Of a stretch of DNA of 36,231 nt, positions 7,630 through 15,359 are shown piece by piece. The notes beneath the pieces are model-generated. The model was not told the origin of the DNA. It was given only the letters and a program-made list of their open reading frames with translations, and ran no database searches. The stretch comes from Paenibacillus solani (GTDB taxonomy: Bacteria > Bacillota > Bacilli > Paenibacillales > Paenibacillaceae), in contig NZ_LIUT01000001.1 in assembly GCF_001277345.1 (NCBI RefSeq), forward strand, positions 1,783,809-1,820,039, written 5' to 3'. Made by a program: the position numbers and the translations under genes. The stretch's first letter is position 1. The number at the start of each line of letters is the position of its first letter.

Positions 7630-8844
7630 ATGAATCGAAGGAAAAAGATCTTAGCGATGATTCTCTTGCAGACTGTCATTGCGCTTCTACTGAGCAGCTG
7701 CTGGAACCGCAGAGAATTGAACGAACTGGCTATAGCGGTAGGTGCAGGGGTTGATTGGGTGGACAACCAATATCGTTTATCGGTTCAAGTCGCCATTCCG
7801 GGGCAAGTGACTTCTAAGAGAGGCGCGAGTACCCAGGCTCCTGCTACCTTGTATACGGCAGAAGGCGATACCATATTTGAGGCGGCTCGAAGGATGACTC
7901 AGATCAGTCCGCGGAAAATTTATTTTTCTCATTTAAGGATATTCCTGATGGATGAGGCAATGGCAAGGGAAGGGGTAGCCAAAGTTCTGGACCTCTTAGC
8001 AAGGGATCACGAATTCAGACCCGATTTTTATCTGGCAATTACCAAAGGAACAACGGCAGAGGAAGCCTTGAAGATCATGACTCCTATGGAAACCATTCCT
8101 GCTAATAAACTATTTAACTCTCTGCAGATTTCAGATAAGTCCTGGTCATCCAGCATGGTTGTGACTCTGGATGAATTAATCAATGGTATAACCAGCACAG
8201 GAAAGCACCCCGTCCTCACTGGATTAATGGTAACTGGTGATAAGAAGATCGGAGAAGATAAGAAGAATGTAGAAGACATCTATACTCCAAGCCAATTGCA
8301 ATATTCAGGGCTTGCTGTTTTCAAATTCGATAAACTAATTGGCTGGTTGAATGAGAAGGATAGTAGAGGATATCGGCTGATTAGAGGAGATGTTAAAAGT
8401 TCTGTAGGCTATGTTTCTTGCAGAAACAAAGGAAAAGTCGTCTTGGAGACATTGCGCACGGACACCAAGCTAAAGGGAAGACTTGTTGACTCTCGTCCAG
8501 AGCTGGATATTAAGGTTAGTCTTGAAGGAAATATCGGTTCTGTGGAATGCAGCGGGTTGGATTTGACTGAACCTTCAACGATACGACAGCTTGAAGTCGA
8601 TATGGAAGAGAAAGTAACAAAAATCCTGGAAGATGTCATAGATAAAGTGCAAACCGAGCATAAAGTTGACATATTTGGTTTCGGTGAGGCTTTTCACCGT
8701 TCTCATCCGAAAACTTGGAAAAGAATAGAGCAAGAATGGGATGATCGTTATTTCACCTCCCTTGTAACTCATGTAAGTGTCGATTACAAAATTCGCGGAA
8801 CGGGAACAACGAATGATTCTTTTCTAAATGATCTTAAGGAATGA
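7630..8844 (+). CDS. Spore germination lipoprotein, Ger(x)C family (C subunit)
   Basis: This 404-residue protein has a lipoprotein signal: basic MNRRKK, a hydrophobic stretch, then the lipobox LLSSC with the modified Cys at residue 24. The family signature CWNRRELNELAIAVGAGVD follows directly. The mature protein would be diacylglycerol-anchored on the outer face of the spore inner membrane, where C subunits join the A and B subunits of the germinant receptor. Its length is normal for the family. The gene follows the A subunit by 35 bases and precedes the small D-type gene by nine bases, so all are translated from one message. Confidence 0.93.
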   Translation: MNRRKKILAMILLQTVIALLLSSCWNRRELNELAIAVGAGVDWVDNQYRLSVQVAIPGQVTSKRGASTQAPATLYTAEGDTIFEAARRMTQISPRKIYFSHLRIFLMDEAMAREGVAKVLDLLARDHEFRPDFYLAITKGTTAEEALKIMTPMETIPANKLFNSLQISDKSWSSSMVVTLDELINGITSTGKHPVLTGLMVTGDKKIGEDKKNVEDIYTPSQLQYSGLAVFKFDKLIGWLNEKDSRGYRLIRGDVKSSVGYVSCRNKGKVVLETLRTDTKLKGRLVDSRPELDIKVSLEGNIGSVECSGLDLTEPSTIRQLEVDMEEKVTKILEDVIDKVQTEHKVDIFGFGEAFHRSHPKTWKRIEQEWDDRYFTSLVTHVSVDYKIRGTGTTNDSFLNDLKE

Positions 8845-8853
8845 GGGCAAGTC

Positions 8854-9093
8854 ATGCTGAGTTATACATTCATCGCCATCGTTGCCGCGGTTCTAACTTG
8901 GTTGGAACTCCCGAGGATGCGGCGGGAGAAGGAATATAGGGAAATTTGGGGTTTCGCGGCGTTCATGCTCCTTGCCATAGGAATCAGTGTGGCTCAGACC
9001 ATGCTGAAGGAAATTCCAACTCCCTTGGTTTTCATAACGGCTATATTCAAACCGTTCAGTGACTTGCTCTCAGCGGTAGGTTTGATTCAATAG
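8854..9093 (+). CDS. Small two-helix membrane protein, D-type germinant receptor subunit candidate
   Basis: This 79-residue protein has two hydrophobic segments (about 2-17 and 33-50) and a third weaker stretch (about 58-78). Genes for small two-helix proteins (D subunits) are known inside or beside several Bacillus ger operons and modulate receptor output. This one sits exactly between the C and B genes (9 and 17 bases away), which supports that role. Similarity to characterised D proteins is by size and topology only, so the function is inferred from position. Confidence 0.7.
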   Translation: MLSYTFIAIVAAVLTWLELPRMRREKEYREIWGFAAFMLLAIGISVAQTMLKEIPTPLVFITAIFKPFSDLLSAVGLIQ

Positions 9094-9110
9094 GAAAAGG
9101 AGCAGGAAAT

Positions 9111-10235
9111 ATGCCCGAAGTTAAAATTTCTCTGCGTCAAGTGAGTATATTAACTGCAATGTATCTTATCGGCAGTGCCATTCTGATCCTCCCCTCGGGT
9201 ATGGCCTCCATGGCGAAACAAGATGCCTGGATTGCTTCTCTGGTTGGGATGGGTTTCGGATTCATCATTCTCACGGTGCAATGGCAATTGTCCAGGAAAT
9301 ACCCTGAAACCAACTTGCTGTGTTTGTCCGAGAAGTTGTTAGGCAAATGGGTCGGCAAAATCGTGAACCTCCTATTCTTGGTCACATTGTTTCTAGGGGG
9401 ACCCGCTCCCGTGTTACATGATATTGGCCTCTTCATGACAGTTCAGATGCTTCCGGAAACCCCGATTCAGGCAATTATTTACCTCTTCGGGCTATTGGTT
9501 ATACTGGGTGTACGCTTAGGGCTAGAGGTGCTTGCCCGTTCAGCGGAGCTGCTATTTCCTTGGTTCCTGCTTCTGTTCCTCTCGATGAGCATCTTGTTGT
9601 TATCGACAATTAAATGGGAGAATGCACAGCCTATTTTGGAAACAGGAGTTAGTCCAATAATCCAGGCAGCGATTTCGTTTGTCAGCATAGCCTTCCTGCC
9701 GAACATCGTCCTGTTGATCGTTTACCCAGGCTCCGTTAACCGCTCAGAGGATACTCACAAAGCCGTGTATATCGGTTGCTTAATCGGAGGGTTGGTGCTG
9801 TTTATGATTATCGCCTTGTCGATTCTGGTCTTAGGTCCGGAGGTTACAGCACGGAATCAATATCCCAGTTATATACTGGCCAAGAATATCAATATCGGCA
9901 ATTTTCTACAGCGTATCGAAGCCGTAATGGCTGTGATGTGGTTTATCACTTTATTTTTTCGCATCTCTCTGTATACTTACGCCATTACCATCGGCTTTAG
10001 CCAAATTTTTAATATCAAGAATTATCAGCCGCTGGTACTGCCGATTGGGTGGATTATGGCGATGGTTTCCGTCTTCATATACCCCAATGTTCCCTACGAG
10101 GCCCATTTTAATAAAAAGATATGGGGCCCTTATACGATTACTGTGGGGTTTCTTTTTCCATTGTTTTTGCTCTGCTTGCATTATCTGCGTAAAAAGCGGC
10201 CCCAAAAGTCAAAAAAATCATCCAACTCGGCCTGA
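9111..10235 (+). CDS. Spore germination permease, GerAB/GerKB family (B subunit)
   Basis: This 374-residue integral membrane protein of the amino acid/polyamine/organocation superfamily has about ten helices spread evenly along its length. The opening (QVSILTAMYLIGSAILILPSG) is typical of endospore germination permeases, and the tail is short and basic (LRKKRPQKSKK). B subunits bind the germinant and form the membrane core of the GerA-type receptor. GGAAAAGGAGCAGG precedes the ATG. It is the last gene of the A-C-D-B operon. No terminator follows at once; the first is at 10371, after a dif-like repeat. Confidence 0.93.
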   Translation: MPEVKISLRQVSILTAMYLIGSAILILPSGMASMAKQDAWIASLVGMGFGFIILTVQWQLSRKYPETNLLCLSEKLLGKWVGKIVNLLFLVTLFLGGPAPVLHDIGLFMTVQMLPETPIQAIIYLFGLLVILGVRLGLEVLARSAELLFPWFLLLFLSMSILLLSTIKWENAQPILETGVSPIIQAAISFVSIAFLPNIVLLIVYPGSVNRSEDTHKAVYIGCLIGGLVLFMIIALSILVLGPEVTARNQYPSYILAKNINIGNFLQRIEAVMAVMWFITLFFRISLYTYAITIGFSQIFNIKNYQPLVLPIGWIMAMVSVFIYPNVPYEAHFNKKIWGPYTITVGFLFPLFLLCLHYLRKKRPQKSKKSSNSA

Positions 10236-10331
10236 ATCGTTAAAATCAAACAAGTTATCGGATAATCCATTGAGGATAATTTTAGGTAAGACGTAAAAAT
10301 CCAGAGTTGAGAGAATCATGTCAGCGACAAT

Positions 10332-10359
10332 AGTAAACATAAAATATATTATGTAAACT
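10332..10359. other. 28-bp dif-like site (site 2)
   Basis: AGTAAACATAA, then AATATA, then TTATGTAAACT. The right 11 bases and most of the centre match the B. subtilis dif site as I recall it (about 21 of 28 overall). The left arm does not match the usual ACTTCCTA type but is a partial mirror of the right arm. It shares the 15-mer GTTTACATAATATAT (read on the minus strand) with site 1 at 1207. It lies between the germination operon and its terminator. An operator is the alternative. The rest of the 340-bp gap (10236-10575) holds the terminator at 10371 and the promoter at 10454. Confidence 0.42.
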
Positions 10360-10370
10360 TAAAATGAGGA

Positions 10371-10394
10371 GCCGCATGAATCATGCGGTTTTTT
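10371..10394 (+). terminator. Intrinsic terminator of the germination operon
   Basis: CCGCATG-AAT-CATGCGG stem-loop followed by six T residues. Confidence 0.85.
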
Positions 10395-10453
10395 CAATGT
10401 TACCCAAAAAAAAGGTGATTCTCTACTAAAGCTGTGATTGAGTCGCAATATTA

Positions 10454-10482
10454 TTGGGTTTTTTCCATATTTTTGTTACTAT
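10454..10482 (+). promoter_or_regulatory. Candidate sigma-A promoter for the small-gene operon
   Basis: TTGGGT (10454-10459), a 17-base spacer and TACTAT (10477-10482), about 95 bases before the next start codon. TATAAG, overlapping by three bases, is an alternative -10. Confidence 0.45.
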
Positions 10483-10575
10483 AAGCGTAATGTCATGAAT
10501 GCAGGGGTATTGAAAGAGCATTGACCCAGAATGAAAGCTACTTTGACGTTCATAGCCTGCTATAAGAGGAGGAAT

Positions 10576-10935
10576 ATGGAGGCATTATACTCATTTATTG
10601 GACTTGTGTTGTTAGTGGGCCAGTGGATCCTGCCTAAGATTATTGATGTGGGCGAAGAGGAGATGCGGGACACGCCGGTTTATAGATGGTTTCTCTTGGG
10701 TTCATGGGCTCTGTTGATTCCCGTTCTTATTCTCATATGGACGATGGATAGGAGCAGACCTTATCCCGTATGGCCATTCTTATTAGCAGTTCTTTATTGT
10801 TACCGTGGTTGTATGGAGTGGAAATACATACGGGAAACCATGCGTCACCAAGTTTCATTCATCCTGGCAGGAGTATTCATTCTGTTTGCACTTTTAATGG
10901 TTTGTATCCTTTTATTTGGTACAACGAATCTCTGA
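10576..10935 (+). CDS. Small integral membrane protein, possibly DUF4181-like
   Basis: This 119-residue protein has four hydrophobic segments (about 5-20, 39-56, 64-76 and 94-115). Between the last two lies CYRGCMEWKYIRETMRHQ. A charged motif of this kind, with an aromatic/Glu-Trp-Lys core, is what I recall from DUF4181 membrane proteins, so that family is a tentative match. The ATG at 10576 is chosen because AAGAGGAGG ends three bases before it; the frame is open upstream to 10531 without a ribosome binding site. It is the first of three small genes on the same strand. Confidence 0.6.
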   Translation: MEALYSFIGLVLLVGQWILPKIIDVGEEEMRDTPVYRWFLLGSWALLIPVLILIWTMDRSRPYPVWPFLLAVLYCYRGCMEWKYIRETMRHQVSFILAGVFILFALLMVCILLFGTTNL

Positions 10936-10974
10936 AAATGTTAAACGTACACCTTTGCAAATATGGGGGGCGCA

Positions 10975-11466
10975 ATGAACTATGAATTCAGTATAACTGC
11001 TTCGATGTCTGAGCTGGTATGGTTTCCAGATGAGTGGGCAGATGAGTATCAAGTCCATCCGAACTTCAAGGCGGTTATGGATTGGCTTGGCATCTCGGTT
11101 CCGGTATCCGATATTTACGAGCGTTATTTCGAGAGTCCCGTGAATAGTGGACATATCCTTGTCTTCGAACAGACGTCGGATTCGACTTCCTGCATCGTGC
11201 TGGATACCTATCGTGATCCGCTGGATCAGATGGATGTGATTCGACTGGGTTGGCGAAGTAAGTATGAAGATCGCGAGATACGCCGGATATCCCGTAAATT
11301 TTATGATGAATGTGAATTTGCAATCCGATACCAGGAAGGGCAATCGGTATTAAGCGAGTGGCTCCGTGAAGAGCTGTACCCGCGTAAATTCCACTATCAG
11401 ACGTTATTTGAGCAGAGAATAAAACGATATGTGAACCTTATGGAGTCCTCCAACGAGGACAAATGA
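10975..11466 (+). CDS. Hypothetical protein, 163 aa
   Basis: This is a soluble, acidic protein with no signal peptide or membrane helix. It is rich in Trp, Tyr and Glu, with segments such as SELVWFPDEWADEYQVHP near the start and SEWLREELYPRKFHYQTLF near the end. I do not recognise a family or catalytic motif. The ATG at 10975 is preceded by GGGGGG (10965-10970); an in-frame ATG at 10963 has no ribosome binding site. It lies 39 bases after the membrane protein gene and 50 bases before another small acidic gene, so the three may be one transcript ending at the terminator at 11953. Confidence 0.6.
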   Translation: MNYEFSITASMSELVWFPDEWADEYQVHPNFKAVMDWLGISVPVSDIYERYFESPVNSGHILVFEQTSDSTSCIVLDTYRDPLDQMDVIRLGWRSKYEDREIRRISRKFYDECEFAIRYQEGQSVLSEWLREELYPRKFHYQTLFEQRIKRYVNLMESSNEDK

Positions 11467-11516
11467 ACAATAGGATCATTAGACAGCGGATCTTTCATAA
11501 ATAGCAGGAATATCTA

Positions 11517-11921
11517 ATGCCATATGGTCAGCCGGGTCAGGTAACTCAACTGCTTCAAAAGTTAAAAGAAAGCTACCCAGAGCGCCTGTTAGAAGTGCAG
11601 AACCTGTTTAAAGAATCCGGAATCATGGATATGGATTATCCGGTTGCACACCAACAAAAAAGCATAGAATGGTCAAGAGAGATGGATGCAGCTGTCCCAT
11701 TGTTGGATGGCGGCAGCATGGAATTAACGCCGATGCTTCAAGAGAGATATAGTTATGCAGATTCGATCCAAGATTTGACCTGGTATTTTCCTAGCTTAAG
11801 TGAAATCAGTGACATGGTGGACGAAGAAGATGTAATCGATGCTTATGAGGCGCATAGGGAGGACTGGGAAGATTCGGCGCCAGCAACCTTTCCTTTAAGT
11901 CGACTCTACAATCGCTATTAA
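11517..11921 (+). CDS. Hypothetical protein, 134 aa
   Basis: This is a soluble, acidic protein. The first 35 residues are likely helical (QVTQLLQKLKESYPERLLEV), and the later part is rich in Asp and Glu (SDMVDEEDVIDAYEAHREDW). No family, signal peptide or catalytic motif is recognised. AGCAGGA (about 11503-11509) precedes the ATG by seven bases. It follows another uncharacterised acidic protein and is closed off by a clear terminator. The acidic composition of the pair would fit partner binding rather than nucleic acid binding, but this is speculative. Confidence 0.6.
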   Translation: MPYGQPGQVTQLLQKLKESYPERLLEVQNLFKESGIMDMDYPVAHQQKSIEWSREMDAAVPLLDGGSMELTPMLQERYSYADSIQDLTWYFPSLSEISDMVDEEDVIDAYEAHREDWEDSAPATFPLSRLYNRY

Positions 11922-11952
11922 GTGATGTGCGAGAATAATAACAAGATCCTAC

Positions 11953-11978
11953 AAACCACGTAAAACGTGGTTTTTTTT
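11953..11978 (+). terminator. Intrinsic terminator
   Basis: AAACCACGT-AAA-ACGTGGTTT stem with eight T residues at 11971-11978, closing the three-gene unit. Confidence 0.88.
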
Positions 11979-12133
11979 ATTTGGATTTATGGTTGCTGTA
12001 ATTGATTAGTTTAAATGGATATAAGTTGTGATATTCGGGTTATCCTAACGTCAGAGGTAAGACTTTGGATGCACCCTGATATGCCGCTGGAGGGCAATCA
12101 TGAATAATACAGGACGATATAGGAGGCTTGAGC

Positions 12134-13291
12134 ATGAAACCCATAACTGGTACATTGAATGTCGCGATCCTTGGAATGGGCACAGCATTGCCTGTGCACG
12201 CAGTGGCACAAACGGATATTGCAGATTTAATTGTCTCAACTTTGCAGGATCGACCTGATCTGGCTCGCTTTGCCCGTAAAGTATTTCGATCATGCGGTGT
12301 TGAAAAACGTTATACTTGCGAATCCAATTACCTGGGGCCAGTTGAGGAATGCCGCTATATGCCTTCACCTGACGAGAACGGTGTCCCGACTACTGAGGAG
12401 CGAATGAATACATATAAAAGAGAAGCTCCCCCACTAGGTATAGAAGCAGCACGGAACGCACTTCGGGATGCCGGAATGTCACCCGAACGAATCACCCATC
12501 TCATAACCGTTAGCTGTACGGGACAGTATCAACCGGGACTGGATGTTGCACTGATCCGTCATTTAGGGCTATCTCCGCGAGTGAATCGGCTGCCGCTGAT
12601 CTTCCAAGGTTGTGCGGCCGGTCTCAAGGCCATTCAAATGGCCAGGGATGTGGTCTTGGGGAAGCAGGACGCCCAAGTACTTGTGGTTAGCGTCGAGCTA
12701 TGTACCCTTCATTTTCAGCCCGTTCAGGGGAGGGAGGCTTTGTTTGCATCTTCGTTCTTCGGAGACGGAGCTTCTTCCTGTGTCATTGGTTCCCCTGAAA
12801 CACATCATCGAGATTATCTGGAGCTCGGTGCAGGATATTCTGTTCTGCTGCCTGATACGACCGAGGATATGACATGGGAAATTGGTAATAGGGGGTTTGA
12901 TCTGTTCTTATCCCCGCGTATTCCGAAGCTGCTGGGTACCCATCTGGAAGCAGAGCTGCGTGCTTTATCAATAAACGATACACTTCCAGAGCTGTGGGCC
13001 ATCCATCCGGGTGGACGAGGCATCGTTGATTCCGTACAAGAGGTGCTGCACTTGAACGATGAACAAACCCGCTATAGCAGGGACATTCTACGAACGGTAG
13101 GGAATTTGTCTTCCGCGACAATTATGTTTGTATTGAATGCTATGCGTCAAGAAATGCATGATCGGAATAAAGCTTCGGCGGAAGGGGTAGCTATGGCTTT
13201 TGGGCCTGGTCTGACAGCGGAGCTTATGCGTTTTACGTATGTCAAAGCTTATGCACTATCGGCTAAGGAGCAGGATCATGTCCTTCTTTAG
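12134..13291 (+). CDS. Type III polyketide synthase (chalcone/stilbene synthase family)
   Basis: This 385-residue cytosolic thiolase-fold enzyme has the full triad: Cys160 in FQGCAAGL, His291 in WAIHPGGRGIVD and Asn324 in VGNLSSATI, plus the FFGDGASSCVIG loop (208-219). Bacterial members such as Bacillus BpsA use long-chain fatty acyl-CoA and malonyl-CoA to make alkylpyrones, alkylresorcinols or related lipids. The starter unit cannot be read here. AGGAGG (12121-12126) is seven bases before the ATG at 12134; the TTG two codons earlier is too close to it. The gene overlaps the downstream methyltransferase by 14 bases, and an FAD oxidoreductase follows, giving a three-step lipid pathway. Confidence 0.93.
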   Translation: MKPITGTLNVAILGMGTALPVHAVAQTDIADLIVSTLQDRPDLARFARKVFRSCGVEKRYTCESNYLGPVEECRYMPSPDENGVPTTEERMNTYKREAPPLGIEAARNALRDAGMSPERITHLITVSCTGQYQPGLDVALIRHLGLSPRVNRLPLIFQGCAAGLKAIQMARDVVLGKQDAQVLVVSVELCTLHFQPVQGREALFASSFFGDGASSCVIGSPETHHRDYLELGAGYSVLLPDTTEDMTWEIGNRGFDLFLSPRIPKLLGTHLEAELRALSINDTLPELWAIHPGGRGIVDSVQEVLHLNDEQTRYSRDILRTVGNLSSATIMFVLNAMRQEMHDRNKASAEGVAMAFGPGLTAELMRFTYVKAYALSAKEQDHVLL

Positions 13292-13994
13292 AACCTTGTC
13301 CAACCGCGCGCGGGAAGATGAGCTTATGGATGACTTCAGCATGGGAGGAGAAGAGCTGAGCGAAGCGCTTCAGCATCTAAGGCGGCTGAATCGGATATTT
13401 GCAGCGCCTGGGCCAACGTTATCCGGCGTCGAGAAGTTATGGAAATCGATGGGCTGCCCAAGCACTCTGAGTATCATGGATGTAGGGGCCGGTTCCGGGG
13501 ATGTCAACCAGAAGCTGTTGCGGTGGTCGGATCAAAAGGGGATACAGCTGAACATTACCTTAGTGGATAAGACCGAGGAAGCATGTGATGAGGCAAGACG
13601 GCTGTTTCGTCATGAACCAAGAGTTCAAGTACAGCTCGCCGACGTGCAAGAGGTCCCGGATGCATCCGCTGATATTGTGACCGGTTCCCAATTCATTCAT
13701 CATTTCGAAGGAGAGCAGCTAGTTGAGATTGTTTCGCATATGCTTCGAGCCTCCATTCATGGCGTCGTGATCAATGATATTCACCGGCATCTGTTACCAT
13801 ATACAGCAGTCTGGCTTACCACCCGCATGATCTCAGCCAATCGTTACATTCGCCATGACGGGCCGCTATCGGTTGCCAAGGGATTCACAGGGAGAGATTG
13901 GAGAGAATTGAAAGAGCGGCTCCAGCGTGAAACGATGACCTATGAATGGAAGCCGTTATTCCGCTATTCCGTTGTCATCCCGAATGATCCGTAG
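13278..13994 (+). CDS. Class I SAM-dependent methyltransferase, polyketide-tailoring
   Basis: This 238-residue protein has the SAM-binding motif I SIMDVGAGSGDVNQKL (65-80), the acidic strand-2 end LVDKTEEA and a motif IV-like segment IVTGSQFIHHFEGEQL. It probably O- or C-methylates the polyketide made by the upstream enzyme. AAGGAG (13265-13270) inside the synthase gene sets the start at 13278, so the two genes overlap by 14 bases and are translationally coupled. Bacillus subtilis BpsB and Streptomyces SrsB do a comparable job but belong to the membrane isoprenylcysteine-methyltransferase type. This soluble class I enzyme is a different solution. Confidence 0.88.
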   Translation: MSFFRTLSNRAREDELMDDFSMGGEELSEALQHLRRLNRIFAAPGPTLSGVEKLWKSMGCPSTLSIMDVGAGSGDVNQKLLRWSDQKGIQLNITLVDKTEEACDEARRLFRHEPRVQVQLADVQEVPDASADIVTGSQFIHHFEGEQLVEIVSHMLRASIHGVVINDIHRHLLPYTAVWLTTRMISANRYIRHDGPLSVAKGFTGRDWRELKERLQRETMTYEWKPLFRYSVVIPNDP

Positions 13995-14064
13995 AGATAT
14001 ATTCTAGTCCACTGCTTACTGCGTCACCAAGTTCATCATGCAATAGGAAGGCAGGGATTCTCCG

Positions 14065-15216
14065 ATGTCGAAGCAAGCGGATGTCATTGTCATCGGAGCT
14101 GGAGTGGCAGGCACCAGCTGTGCGCTTCAGCTTGCGAAGAAAGGGCATCATACGATTTTACTGGATCGCCAAGCTTTTCCACGCCACAAAACCTGCGGGG
14201 AATTCATGTCACCTGAAACCCGGGAGATGCTGAATTATTTAGGCGTTGATCTACATGTCCAAAAGGTTAACCCCACTATAATGGATCATGCCAAAATCGT
14301 GATGCCTCACGGCGGTGAGATAACGGCTCCACTTCCGGGGCAGGCAACAGGTATAAGCCGCTATGAGCTGGATCGTCTTCTGCATGAGAAGGCAATAAGT
14401 ATGGGGGTGGAGATTGTTACCGGCATTACGGTCACCGATATTCATAAGCGTGGTGATCATCACTACGAGCTTCATACGAAGCAGGGAAAGGAGTCTGCTC
14501 GGTATGAGGCTAGGGTTATTATTGGAGCATATGGCACCAAAAGACCCCAAGGCGTTGCTTCCCCTGATGGATATCGGGATGACACCGTATATGTTGGCGT
14601 AAAATCTCATTATAGCGGCATGACGGTGGCTTCACGGGTGGAGCTGTATTTTTGCACTGGTGGTTATGTCGGGATCTCGCCAATCGAGAATGGAACAGTC
14701 AATGTGGCCGCATTGCTAAGCTTGGATTCGGTTCGGGGAGGCGGTAAGTCGGTTCCGGAAATTCTCCGAGCTGCTTCCAGAACGAACAAAAGGCTAGCTG
14801 AACGAATGGCTGAAGGAGAACCTGTTCCAGGAACTCAGGTATCGATAGCCCCGCTTCGCTTATCCAATACACCGGAGCCATGGTCTCAATATCCGCATAT
14901 CGGCGATGCCATGCTCATGCTTCCGCCCCTGTGTGGAGATGGGATGTCGGTTGCTCTGCGGTCTGCATGGTTATGCTCCATGTGGACCAATAAGTATTTA
15001 AATGAAGCTATCAGCTTCGAAGAATGGAAACATCAATATATCGATGAAGCGAATCGTACCTTTGGTCAGCTTGTCAGAAGGGCGAGGAGAATCCAAAGCT
15101 TGGCCTTTGCCAGAACCAACAGATTCTATCCAAGCATCGCCCGGATGATGCCCGGACTGGCATCCTATATCGTAAAAGCTACCCGATTATCAGAGATGGA
15201 TATCGCAACAAGATAA
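14065..15216 (+). CDS. FAD-dependent oxidoreductase, geranylgeranyl-reductase/FixC-like, polyketide-tailoring
   Basis: This 383-residue flavoprotein has the FAD-binding Rossmann motif VIVIGAGVAGTSCALQLAKKG (7-27), the motif FPRHKTCGEFMSPE shared by geranylgeranyl reductase-like flavoproteins, and the second FAD motif with GDAMLMLPPLCGDGMSVAL. Family members reduce isoprenoid double bonds or hydroxylate aromatic rings. Beside a type III polyketide synthase, ring oxidation toward a hydroquinone or quinone is the more likely job, by analogy with SrsC of the Streptomyces srsABC phenolic-lipid cluster. AGGAAGGCAGGGA precedes the ATG. The gene lies 70 bases after the methyltransferase and ends in a terminator that overlaps its stop codon. 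Confidence 0.88.
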   Translation: MSKQADVIVIGAGVAGTSCALQLAKKGHHTILLDRQAFPRHKTCGEFMSPETREMLNYLGVDLHVQKVNPTIMDHAKIVMPHGGEITAPLPGQATGISRYELDRLLHEKAISMGVEIVTGITVTDIHKRGDHHYELHTKQGKESARYEARVIIGAYGTKRPQGVASPDGYRDDTVYVGVKSHYSGMTVASRVELYFCTGGYVGISPIENGTVNVAALLSLDSVRGGGKSVPEILRAASRTNKRLAERMAEGEPVPGTQVSIAPLRLSNTPEPWSQYPHIGDAMLMLPPLCGDGMSVALRSAWLCSMWTNKYLNEAISFEEWKHQYIDEANRTFGQLVRRARRIQSLAFARTNRFYPSIARMMPGLASYIVKATRLSEMDIATR

Positions 15217-15237
15217 GCCGCTATTTGCGGCTTTTTT
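15215..15237 (+). terminator. Intrinsic terminator of the polyketide operon
   Basis: AAGCCGC-TATTT-GCGGCTT stem-loop running into six T residues; its 5' arm begins within the stop codon. Confidence 0.88.
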
Positions 15238-15258
15238 GGGTTGTGTGGTCAGAATAGA

Positions 15259-15287
15259 TTTAATCACGGAGCCTATCATTGTATAAT
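15259..15287 (+). promoter_or_regulatory. Candidate sigma-A promoter for the DNA alkylation repair gene
   Basis: Consensus TATAAT at 15282-15287, 17 bases after a weak -35 TTTAAT (15259-15264). Confidence 0.45.
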
Positions 15288-15359
15288 GAGATCTATTATG
15301 ACGGGATAAATGATCCTAAAACAAAGCAAAATTAGCCCATGGAACAAGGAGTCGTTTTC

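Noticed and set aside
12101..12262. Short ORF with GGAGGG-type ribosome binding site overlapping the start of the type III PKS gene
   Set aside because: Its codons run out of frame through a well-supported conserved gene, and the peptide has no recognisable features.
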